Source: Arbacia lixula (taxonomy: Eukaryota; Echinodermata; Echinoidea; Arbacioida; Arbaciidae). From it: a stretch of DNA of 64,000 nucleotides. The DNA is taken from positions 13,945,618 through 14,009,617 of the forward strand of contig OZ022576.1 of assembly GCA_963669155.1 (NCBI GenBank), written 5' to 3'. Under the pieces are notes generated by a model, which searched no databases, had not been told where the DNA came from, and worked only from the letters and a program-made list of their open reading frames with translations. Position 1 is the stretch's first letter. The number at the start of each line of letters is the position of its first letter. The translations under genes and the position numbers were made by a program. Below, in pieces: positions 48,666-58,858 of the stretch.

Positions 48666-50762
48666 GGGTAGGAGGTGTTTTGTGTTGGGAGGGAGAGAGA
48701 AAGAGAGAGAGATACAGATACAGATTAATAATTGAATTTGATCAGCGATTATTCATAGATTGTTTAAAGAAAGTGAGGAGACGTATAAGATTTAGTTTGC
48801 AAATGAAATACAATTATTTAAATTGGTAAATTATATACAATGTACATATAGATCAACTAGAATACTTTAGCCTTATTGTGACAGACTGGACTAACAGATT
48901 AACTAACAAATAATTATAGGTTTGAAATTATCAAATTGATAAATTGGGGGATCTACGAGGGTTTGTATATACTGTAGATTGTGCAGAAAATCCAGAGACT
49001 TATAACATTCAGTTTGAAATTTAAAAAAGACCCAAATCATAGGCAAATCACAAGAGATAACAACAACAAAATGTTGACATTGTTGTAGTAGACTGTAATA
49101 ATGCGCTGGTAGTTTTATTGACAAAAAATAGTTGGAATGAATACTTAATTGATCATATCAGTCATGCAAAATGTTACTTTCCACTCATGTACATGTTTTG
49201 TCCTGACACTTTCTAGCTTCCTTGCCATTGCATCTCCTATGATACACATGTGTGTCATATACTGTAGGAGACGCAATGGCAACGATCACACTGTGATCAT
49301 AGAGGTCTTGCTGTGTCTATGTCTCATCATTGCACGACTAGTATATGTACACGCACAGCACTCAAAGCTTGTCAACCTTCATGAAAAAGGAATTTGACTG
49401 CGAATCAAAAACAAATGCAATATAAAACAGGGGATAGTTACAATTTAATAAAGTGCTGACAGTCAGAGACACAGACTGACAAAAGATATGAAATATCACA
49501 AGGGAGTTGGGAATTTTTGGAAAATCATAGTAACTAGTGCTGAATTCTGATCATCCAACTTCCAGGGTAACTGCTTTGGTAGGCAATGACGTATAAGTTT
49601 AATTGTTTTTATGTAAGATGCGTAAACAAGGCCCAATTGCCTTGATTTACCATGGACTCTACTTTGTATGAAGGTTCCATGGATTTACAGAGCAAGCTGA
49701 CAGTGCTAGGGATTGAGATTTTTTTCAAACTGTTGCCGATCTATTTTCTCTGATTTGTCTGCTGTCGCTAAATTCAAGTAGTTATGATTTCATTTAACTT
49801 CGGCAAGACATTAAGAGGATAATCATAAAATGCGCACTTATGCAGAAGGCCCGAACATAAAGGAAAGTGTTGTCATACTCTCATTCAAAGATTGCCAAGT
49901 TGAGATATTCCCTGACGCAACAATGGCAGCTGTATGGTGAGAGTTGACCAGGTGGAAAACAAACGTAGGAAGTCAAATGTTTTGATAAAGACCTCAGAGA
50001 CGGATGTTCGGCTGTGATTCCTTTAAGGGGAGCTGAAGTGGTAAATCCCTTTAGACTCTGTTTGTTTCTTTTTCTTCTATAGACCCTACGTCACGGATTT
50101 ATTTTTTTCAACGGAGAGGATTCGGTTTTGAGTAGATAGGCATATTTCTTACGGAAGCTACATAAGCTCCAGGCTCTCCTTTTTTCCCCCAAGAAGGGAT
50201 AAATAACATAGAAAATATCTGTACACAAAAAGTTTAAATCTTTATTGATTTTCTGATGAGCTTTTTTGGATTATAATTCTAACCAAATGTAAAATGTTTT
50301 GCTGGATCAGTACTAGGCATATGTGTATATGAATTACCGTGTTTGTACAAAAATTAATATCATTTTGTGATTGAGTCTTTTATATCTACTGACATTCTAC
50401 TGACATACATGCCTAGGCCAACATGGGGTCACGTGATACCCCAAACTTACGTCCATTACGTCACTTCTCTTTACTCTTGAGTTTAAAATTGTTGAATATC
50501 GCTCTTCTTTGCACAACAACGCTTCGATGTTTGTTTAGTTTACGCTATTCTTCTTTGATGAAAAAAAAGTAAACTCTTGCAATTGACAGCGCTGCATTAG
50601 GAAAGTTGAAATACATATATTGTACATACAAACACATGCACACAAACACACATACATACATACATACACACACATACATACATACACACACAGAAACACA
50701 CATACATACACACTCACAAACACATATACATACATACACACACATACGTACACACACCAACA

Positions 50763-50806
<44 letters not shown>

Positions 50807-53371
50807 TACACACACATAATTATTATAATTATAATTTTTATACAGGCTAAATCTCTAGGGCGTTTGTACTTCTTTATCTTAAAAAAATAATAATATTAAG
50901 CATATATCCGACTTTCTTCTGCAGAGTGTCTTGGATCAGCGATCCCAGTCAGCGAGGGTGAAGGTCTCCACTGGGGAGCATGGAGTCAGTGCAGTAAGAT
51001 GTGTGGTGGCGGCCAACAGGAGCGACGTATGATCTGTGACGAGGGACTCGATCCCGAGACCTGCGTGTACCGGAAGAGTAGGCTCCCCCGTCGCGGCTTG
51101 CGGCAAACTCTGCCGTGTAATACACAGGACTGCGAAGGTAGGATCAAGTGTTATATCAGGTTGGATTTCAGAAGCTCCTCAGAATTCTTCTCCTTCAATA
51201 AATGTTCCCATTATGCATTCTTATATGCCTTAAAACGCAAAATATGAACACTTTAGAGGAGGGAAAACCGTAAGAATGGGAAGAAGAAAATAAATCGGAG
51301 GAGGAGAAGCAAGAGGAGGAGGTAGTAGGAAGAAATGGGAAACAGCTTCAACGCGCTCTCCAAACATTCATGCTCTCTCCTTAATTAAGTACACAATATA
51401 AACTCTTTTGTTGATTACCTACTTGAGTAGTTTTATATTTATGTTGATTATGAACTTAAATGTGTTCATTATTTAATTTGTTACGTTTAAAATTATTATA
51501 AAGTGTATAGAGATTATTAATATTATTCGCTATACAAATGTTTGATTATTATTGTTGTTATATGAAAACGACGAAAAGTAAAATGGTCAAGGAGAAATTT
51601 GTTTAAAGAAATATGAAAGGACGAAATGTCGTGAGTTTCTTTACCGGCTGGCAAAACAACATTAATGTTAGTTCAATTCCATTCAAACTTTGAAAAGGAT
51701 GTGTTGTATCCAGAGTTACCTCAACTGGACTAAAACAAAAAATATGGACATTACTACAGTTGAATTAAAGCTTATGTTATAAAGTATTTGTTACTCCCAC
51801 CCCCTCCCTTTTCTCTTTCCAGTCACAGGGACGTGGAGTGCGTGGGGCGAGTGGCAGCCTTGCTCATCGACCTGCGGCGAAGACAGCTTTCAGCTGCGAT
51901 TCCGCCGGTGCGAAGGCGACAATGAAACCGGTGACGTCCAGCCGAACTGCGACGGACAAGCCTTCGAATGGGCAGCGTGCGAGGGAGTGCCCCCTTGCCC
52001 TAACCAGCAGGAGGAGGTCGAAGATACCATACACCCAACCAATATCGCTCAAGGTCAGCAAGCGACAATTCATTTTAGAAGCCAAATATTGATTTCGACG
52101 AATTTTACGGATATCAAAATAAGTGTTCCTGATAACCGTGCTTACCTTGATTTATTACAAGTTCCGACAAACATTAATTAACTGTATATCGCGCTGAATC
52201 ATGTGCATACTGCCTAAAGACGAGTGAAGGTCAACGCAGGCGACACGATTTTGCTGCGGTTATGCAGTCGTAAGGGCCTGCGACAGGAAGTGTGACGTCA
52301 CCTTCTTGCACAAATCACATAACTGGGTCCTACGATTTAGCCAGTCGCAGAGATCGGATCGTGTCGTCTGCGGTGGCCGTAAGATTTTGTTAAGAACAAG
52401 AACATCGAAAATAAGAACACAAATGGCGACAACTTTATACCATTGTGAATATGATGGTAAGTTACCCCAACATACATGCACACATAATCCACACGCAGTT
52501 TCAGGGGGGGGGGGTGATTATTTGTACAACAGCATGGTCACCATTTTCATCGTTTTCGATTAATCATCATTCTACGCACCTCCCTCTTCTCTGCAGAATC
52601 CTACAATTCGTTCTTCAGTTTCGAGGAGAGCGAGGAACAGGTAAGACTTCTCATAGTCATCTGCATACTACTAAACCGAGTACCTCCATATGAGTTATAG
52701 AATATTTTTGGTAAAGATCGCATCCATTGCACTTTATTTCCCATTTTCTCCTGTACTGAAGGTCCCGAACAATCAACAGCACCAGTGGTATTACAATGCC
52801 GTGTCACATTTCAATTGCGTACAAAAATGTTTGACAGCAAAACCTACACAAAAACCAACAGTACACCTGAGATATCCACTCGCTATGTGGCACTCTCCCC
52901 GCCAAATGTGCATACACTGTATAACAAGTCAATGTGCTTCTCTTGGCTTGGCACCGAGTCAGTTAAGCAAATGTTAATAATGGCTATTACCATATTATTC
53001 TGATTTTTATTGCTGTATGTCACTGAATTAATGATTTTGGTGATTAGTTCTAAATCACTAATTTTCGGTTCAGTTGTTTAAGTATCCTCTGTATGTTCAC
53101 CCAATATACTTAAGATATTTTAACAATTACCGGGCTCGTTTGATCTTATTTTCAATTTGATTCTCTACCCACCCTAATCGCATTTTGGCTGATATCATCT
53201 GGTAATTTGTAATGCCACTGAATTTCGCTTGGATAACATACTCCGGGAAAAGAGTTCTTTGAAGCCCGTCCCTACCATGCCTACTTACATAACCTCTGCT
53301 ATGTTCGAATAATTCCCTCTCGCATAGCTTAAATAAAGTTACAAATATATTCCCTGTAGCATTTCACATTT

Positions 53372-53439
<68 letters not shown>

Positions 53440-53544
53440 AACTCTCTCTCTCTCTCTCTCTCCATTTCATTTCGGAAGAAATAAATGTCACCTTGCATAC
53501 TCTCATTGCAGGACTTCTCTTCATCCCTATCAAGTTCCTGGTAG
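48288..53544 (+). CDS. TSR gene 2: secreted protein with two thrombospondin type-1 repeats (spliced, at least 4 exons)
   Basis: Exons 48288-48342, 50925-51137, 51823-52053 and 52597-52640 join in frame with GT-AG sites for 181 codons. A final exon at 53512-53544 is tentative. The protein has a signal peptide (about 1-19), TSR1 (about 33-89), TSR2 (about 90-150) and an acidic Glu/Ser tail. WGAW and WSAWGEW give the WxxW C-mannosylation pattern; NET in TSR2 is an N-glycosylation sequon. No membrane anchor is seen, so it is probably secreted. It shares with gene 1 the signal-exon phase, one TSR per phase 1-1 exon, and an acidic tail. The partner and function are unknown. Intron 3 contains the small MITE at 52235-52373. 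Confidence 0.8.
48379..48430. repeat. (GGA)n simple repeat in intron 1
   Basis: GGA/GAA trinucleotide units. Confidence 0.9.
48606..48716. repeat. (GA)n microsatellite in intron 1
   Basis: GA repeats with GGG interruptions. Confidence 0.95.
50630..50817. repeat. (CA)n/(CATA)n microsatellite in intron 1
   Basis: CA repeats with frequent TA steps, ending about 110 bp before exon 2. Confidence 0.95.
50925..51137 (+). CDS. TSR gene 2 exon 2: first TSR
   Basis: Acceptor CTTTCTTCTGCAG, donor GAAG|GTAGGA; 213 nt, phase 1 to 1. Encodes HWGAWSQCSKMCGGG, a Cys-containing arginine-rich middle and LPCNTQDC. In CSKMC the usual Ser/Thr of the O-fucose site is replaced by Met, so that modification is unlikely in this domain. 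Confidence 0.9.
51823..52053 (+). CDS. TSR gene 2 exon 3: second TSR
   Basis: Acceptor TTTTCTCTTTCCAG, donor CAAG|GTCAGC; 231 nt, phase 1 to 1. Encodes GTWSAWGEWQPCSSTCGE, FRRCEGDNETGDVQPNC and GVPPCPNQ, then an acidic linker EEVEDTIHPTN. Base composition is clearly more GC-rich than the flanks. Confidence 0.9.
52235..52373 (+). mobile_element. short MITE-like element family F in intron 3
   Basis: CGCAGGCGACACGAT and ATCGTGTCGTCTGCG are terminal inverted repeats around a 139-bp body holding GTGACGTCAC. A reverse-oriented relative is at 41480-41603. Confidence 0.65.
52597..52640 (+). CDS. TSR gene 2 exon 4: acidic tail
   Basis: Acceptor CCCTCTTCTCTGCAG, donor GAACAG|GTAAGA. Enters in phase 1, leaves in phase 0 and encodes ESYNSFFSFEESEEQ. 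Short, but both splice sites are strong and the acidic composition matches the tail of gene 1. Confidence 0.68.
52762..52977 (+). CDS. alternative exon 5 of TSR gene 2 (uncertain)
   Basis: A pyrimidine-rich acceptor CTCCTGTACTGAAG precedes a phase-0 frame of 71 codons ending in TAA, with several Cys (FNCVQKC, MCIHC). A second frame over the same DNA is equally open, and neither resembles a known domain. It may be intron or repeat sequence. Confidence 0.2.
   Translation, partial: VPNNQQHQWYYNAVSHFNCVQKCLTAKPTQKPTVHLRYPLAMWHSPRQMCIHCITSQCASLGLAPSQLSKC
53374..53462. repeat. (CA)n then (CT)n microsatellite
   Basis: About 30 CA units, AACAAA, then CT units, just upstream of the candidate last exon. 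Confidence 0.95.
53512..53544 (+). CDS. candidate last exon of TSR gene 2
   Basis: Acceptor ACTCTCATTGCAG in phase 0 gives DFSSSLSSSW and TAG. AATAAA signals follow at 53698-53703 and 53754-53759, so this fits a 3' exon. A third possible acceptor (TGCCTTTTTCAG, exon from 55249) would give AKQSPV and TAA. Confidence 0.4.
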   Translation, partial: DFSSSLSSSW

Positions 53545-53569
53545 GAGTGACACACCCGCCCCCATGACG

Positions 53570-53970
53570 TCATCCCCGGGGGAAGAGGAGAGAGAAAGAG
53601 GAAAAGACGCCTACCCCTTGAACCCATCCAGGTCAACAAAGGGGGTTGAATGGGTGGGGGTGGTGGGGGGAGAAAGAAGGGGAGGAGAGGGGGGTTAAAT
53701 AAAGTAGGAGATGAAATCAGACGAGGAGAGGGAGGGAGGGAGGGAGTAAATCCAATAAAGGAAGATACAGAGAGATTGGGGGGGGAGGGGGTAGAGAACG
53801 AATGAAGGAGAATGAAGGGGATGGGGAGGTGAAGAAAAGAGGATGACATTTCAAGGGCGAGAAAGAGGGGGACGGGGGTAAATCAAGGGAGGGAGAAAAG
53901 GAGAGGGAGAGAAATTGGGGAAGAAGAGAAAGAGGGAGCGGATGGGGAGAGGGTGGGAAGGAGGAGAGGT
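53570..53970. repeat. ~400-bp polypurine tract
   Basis: The plus strand is overwhelmingly A/G (GGGA, GAGA and GAAG units) just beyond TSR gene 2 and includes the AATAAA signals above. Confidence 0.9.
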
Positions 53971-54137
53971 AACCATACAAAAAAAGCTACAGCAGATGTC
54001 GTGTTGTACATTGTACATGTATATGAACTACACAGCATTATGCTTGGCCTATACCAGTGTAGGCTACAAACCTGAAATAACTTTTAAACTGAGTACAGTA
54101 GTGTGCATGCTTAGCTTCACAAGTGGCCTGCCATTAC

Positions 54138-54390
54138 TTTTTTTTTTTTTTTTTTTTTTTGGGGGGGGGGGAGTGTTTTTTCCATAATTTTTTTTTTGCA
54201 ATTAATTTTTTATCTCTAAAATCTCTAAAAGTGCTCTCAGTGGGTGGGTGGGGGGGGGGGGGGGGGGGGGGTACAGGACCGAAAATATTGGGGGGACATT
54301 TGATATTGTGTTCCCCCTTCTTCAGATTGGTGGGGGAACACAACCCCCACCCCCACCCCCCCCCCCCCCCCCACCCGGTCCCCCATGTAT
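54138..54390. repeat. T23-G11 junction, G-run and C-run cluster
   Basis: T-run 54138-54160 runs straight into G11. A second G-run lies at about 54250-54271 and a C-run at about 54357-54372. Several G-quadruplex-capable blocks lie within 250 bp. Confidence 0.9.
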
Positions 54391-54631
54391 GTCAATGCTA
54401 TGATATAATGGAAAAATGGATTATCATTTAAACAAGTGCTAACTTTCCGCTGAGACGTGGTATTTTCATTTTAAGCACAGTGCTGCTTATAGTGAATCTA
54501 CAATCTGCTAGTTCCTTTTGAGCTTCGTTATCATATCTACTAGGTCTTAAAAACACTTTTTGTGACATTTAATTGATTATTCTTCTTATAATACTCCTTG
54601 GAATATTCAATGAAATTTCACTTTTGGACAA

Positions 54632-54822
54632 TTTTGGACCTAAAAATGTATGTATCAGATAATTAATTCAGAACACAATGGCCATTGTGTGTCACACATG
54701 TCAACTCACATCTTATTTTCTGCCAGAAGCATTGTGCATTATTAATGACACTGTGATGCCAGTTACTAGCAGATTTACAGGTGTTCTGAATTATCTGATA
54801 CACATATTTTTCGGTCCAAAAT
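54632..54822. mobile_element. palindromic repeat family D, well-preserved copy
   Basis: Left TTTTGGACCTAAAAATGTAT then GTATCAGATAATT; right AATTATCTGATACACATATTTTTCGGTCCAAAA. These inverted ends surround the core shared with 40108-40275. Confidence 0.72.
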
Positions 54823-55862
54823 TACAGCTTGATTTGAATTACAACTTCTTCTTTTTTTCAAAAGTGCCTAATTTTCAAAAATGCCTCGTACTTCCTTGAA
54901 TATACATGTACATATTTTGCTGGATAAACATTTTCTAAGAGTAGTAGTCATGTAACTTGAAAGCAGAATGATCGTTATATCCAATTTGCAGTACAGTGTA
55001 CCATTAATATGTAATGCATAAAATGCATACCCTTTAATGCTCTTTATAAGCCACTGAAATAAATTGTACGACAGTTAGACTGATTAATATTTTGGTATAC
55101 AGTGTGATTTATTTTTGAAAGTGTATTTCCAATATCTTCCATTACAGAAACGAAAGAAATGTCATTATCATTCCATCAGTTTGAACCAGTTGCATAGCAG
55201 TCAGAGTACAGAAAATACACAGTAATATATATCCTCTGCCTTTTTCAGGCAAAGCAAAGCCCGGTTTAAGGGAGGTCATTATGGTGAAGAGACCGTTACA
55301 TGAACACTGAAGACAGCTCTATCAATGAGCCTTTACAACCAAGCTAATGTATAGATAACTGACGAGGAGGCGAGTTTGTCAACTTGAGGTATACAGAAGA
55401 GAGTTTATATCAGATATCAGGCTTATTATCATTCATGTAATACCATTATAACATTTTGACTACCGGTATTTAAAATCCTGTTTCATACATTGCACATATA
55501 CAGAGTATATCACGATATACACATTTACATTTTATCATCTTATTTTGTATGCAGTATACTTAGCATTCTTGTCTACACGGAGGGGAGAAGGGAACTGTAA
55601 AATCACTACACGTTGGGTAGACTGTCTGGCAATGCATACCCAATACATTCTTCTTCGACTCTGGAATTTGATGCTGAGTGAGCTCTTAGAATGCCTTCCC
55701 TTACCTTCCGGGCCACTTCCTTCATTGTCAAACTTCCTTTCCCTTTCACATTTTTTTCATCAACCGGGCAGAAATTAAAGGCATGTACACACCATGTATT
55801 AAATTCCAGCAAACGGAGGCAAAGAGTAATTTGAAGTAGGAAACAAACATGATATAATGTGC
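54823..55862. other. intergenic; possible 3' UTR exon of TSR gene 2 at 55249
   Basis: TGCCTTTTTCAG at 55237-55248 is a good acceptor, but no independent coding support exists. Nothing else recognised. Confidence 0.35.
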
Positions 55863-56080
55863 ATGTTTTTTTCTCTGGTGCACCTACTCCTCTCATTCCA
55901 TCTGTCTTTTTCTCTTTCATTCTTTCCCTTTTCTTCTACCTTCTTCTCTCACCTCTTTCCATTTTACTTATTCTTTCTTTCACTCTATCATTTGTACTTT
56001 TTTTCTCTCCCCCTCCTCTCTTAACATCTGTCTTTTTTTCCTTCCCTCCCCCCTTCCTTTCCCTGCTCTCTACCCATACA
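55863..56080. repeat. ~220-bp polypyrimidine tract
   Basis: The plus strand is mostly C/T (CTTT, TTCC and CTCT units), the strand opposite of the block at 53570-53970. Confidence 0.88.
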
Positions 56081-57238
56081 ATGTCCTAGATAGCTAGAGC
56101 AAGAAGTCCTACACGTACCTGATGGTTATAGTGACGTGATTGTCATTGAAGTACGAAGGAGCACATCCAAACTCATTTTCTCTATAAGCAAAATCAATGT
56201 CATGAATCAATCCAGACAGTAATGGTTCTATGTGTTTTCTTACTCTGGCTGGGCAGTGGTAAAAGATTAATAGCATCAGCACATTAATTCATTGTGAAAG
56301 TTTCATGAAATTCCTGGAATGTTTTGGAAAACAACAGCTCTCTGTATTCTAAGTGGTATGTTATTATCAAGTGATGATCCTACCTGTCACTTCCCCCAAT
56401 ATTCACACTAAAGAAACAACCCCCTGGTTATGGCATTTGACTGAGCTCAATGTTATGTCTATGGACTACAGATATATACCAAAGGGTTAAATGTCTATTT
56501 CTTTCCAATTATGGCCCTGAATCATAAAGACCCATATTCACAAAGGGGGTGGAATCTCGTTAAAAAGCAGACAACTTCACACCACAATTCTTATCTGTTG
56601 TAAACGCATCTCCTTTTTGTCTGTTAATCTTACAGATCTCTGATATCAGATAAGCCTCCTTGAACAAATATACATGTTAATACTGTTCTGTCTATGTCTC
56701 CTTCCAAGCAATACATATTACAGTCATGCAAATCATCATACAACCTGCTAAAATATACACCAATAAAATCAAAGATTTTCAGTAAGCTAAAGCAAAATGG
56801 CAATTAAAACTTTAAAATTCATATGAACAAAACAATTCAAAGAATTGCAAATTGCACGACAAAATATTAGCACAAGTGACCTCTTGTTTTCCCAAGGCTT
56901 CAATGTAGGGTGCTACATCAACACAATCCCATCACACAGTTCACATTTTCAGCAAAGAAGACAATAATTCATAATAAAATCACAACTGAAATTTGTTTCA
57001 TATTGACTAATCGTTTAAAGCAAATTCAAAATTCAAGCGGTACAAGCTTGTTCAAAGCAAGGAAATATGTGTGATAAAAGTCATAAAATTTTAGCAGCAC
57101 AAAAACAAGAAATAAATCAGCGTGAAGTGATTGCAAGGCAAACAATGGGATTTCCTTAAACTTGAACAGATCCGCCTCACATATGTACGCTGCTGCTTTT
57201 ACTGGAAGCAAGGTCCCTTCCTAGAGCAAGCCGTCCCC
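56081..57238. other. probable 3' UTR / downstream region of the USP19-like gene
   Basis: AT-rich with no convincing exon on either strand. Confidence 0.4.
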
Positions 57239-57241
57239 TCA

Positions 57242-57556
57242 TTTTTTCACGCCTTCTCCATCCATCGCAGGAATGTACGATGTACAATTTGATTTGATGT
57301 GCAAATTGATTTGACAATTTAATTTGACTTTCAAAAGATGCAGTCCCTCTCTGCATCTTCTTTCTTCTTGGATAAATAACGTGAGGAAGGGTAAATCCCA
57401 ACTCATACTCTTTATAATCGCCCAAATATGAAGAAGCTTCTCCATGTCTAGCAATCCAATATTCTCATCCACTCCTTCTCCTTCCACATTACCATCAATA
57501 CCAATAATCCATAACCAGATTGCCTGAGAGAAGAAGGTTTGCCTGATGTGGCAACA
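57242..57556 (-). other. open frame continuing past the USP19-like stop codon
   Basis: After the TAG at 57557-57559, the same reading frame stays open for 105 codons to a TAA near 57239. It repeats the motif before the stop: GVDENIGLLDMEKL here, GADEDIGYTNMEDID upstream, 129 bp (43 codons) apart. It could be an alternative C-terminus reached by splicing (acceptor-like CTTCTTCTCTCAG ending near 57515), readthrough, or simply 3' UTR derived from a duplication. Confidence 0.4.
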
Positions 57557-57902
57557 CTAGTCAATATCCTCCATGTTTGTATATCCAATATCCTCATCAG
57601 CTCCTTCTTCTTCTTCCTCTGGCTCCGCCTCGGTGGTATCCATGGTGATGTCCAGACACACAGGAGGAGCAGGCGGAGCAGGAGCAGGAGGGGCAGGCGG
57701 GATGGACCGGTTGTCAAGGTAGGAGGAGGAGGAGGAGGGAAGAGTGGTGGCCTGGTGGGGGTGTGTTGGGGGATGCTGCGCCCCTCTCCTGCTCCCCTTG
57801 GCAGCCCGATTGCACACCTCTGCCTGGTTGGTATCCCTGCTTGTGCTTCCTCCTCCTCCTCCCTCTATGATCTCCATCTCACTGGACTTACCACTGGAGG
57901 AC
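57557..57902 (-). CDS. USP19: USP19-like last exon: low-complexity tail and stop
   Basis: Acceptor TACTGTGTGTCACAG; the first G completes the AA|G codon from the exon before. Encodes SSSGKSSEMEII, Gly, Ser and Pro runs (PPAPPAPAPPAPP), an acidic EPEEEEEGADEDIGY and ends NMEDID-TAG. No hydrophobic anchor. Confidence 0.85.
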
Positions 57903-58766
57903 CTGTGACACACAGTAAATTACGATGGACGATTCATCATTGAGAGGAAATAAAAATCCTCAAAGCAAGTTAATGTGAACAAAAACAGAAAAACTCATGA
58001 GAATAAACTAACGATCTAAATAATTTGCCCCTCTTTGAAAGAAATTGAAAGAAATTTAAAACGCATTAAACCATTTGACAATAAAAATTAGAGTAAAAAC
58101 AAACAGAGTAAAAATGATATTGCGTACAATAAAAATATGTCCTGGTTTGGATTCAAAAGAAGCAATGCTTGCGCGCTCGGGCCTTTAACAGATTGTGTGG
58201 GAACGTCATTGTCCTAGTGCCTAGTGCAAACCCAAGATAACCCATGCATCATTGGCAGACACTAGGAATGCACAATTTCAGGATGTGTGTTTTGATCTCT
58301 TTGAGTGTCACATGTGTTGCACAACTTATTCACACAATTCCCATAGAGTTATAGTTTATCTAGCACACAAGGGGTTAAAGATGGTAAAGGAAACAGATAT
58401 CAAGGGTGCAAGATTCCATAAAACTCATTCATTTGTGCCCATATACCGGTAAGCAAAATCTACACAGTCTTCAATCACATAGTCAACCAAACAAAGTTTT
58501 GTGTTTGTCTCCAATTGTTGAATGCATAAAACAGATCAGATTGGAAAGATAACAGCGACAGATGGATGAATTGATAATGGATCTCATTTCGACAGAGTGC
58601 GGATGGAAGTGGAAAGCTCTCGTCTGAGTTTTGTTTTGGTAAAATATAGGTCAAGCGGTGAAGATAACCATCAAGGAAGTAAATGCACACTATCAAGCCA
58701 GGCGGATGTCAAAACAATTGAATATATTTGAATACTCCTAGTCTACACATGACACACATTCACATA

Positions 58767-58816
<50 letters not shown>

Positions 58817-58821
58817 CATAT

Positions 58822-58858
<37 letters not shown>

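Noticed and set aside
57448-57717. Leu-rich minus frame overlapping the last USP19-like exon
   Set aside because: Its upstream half is an off-frame reading of the Pro/Ser-rich tail; only the part past the acceptor-like site near 57515 could be used, and that is discussed as an alternative end.
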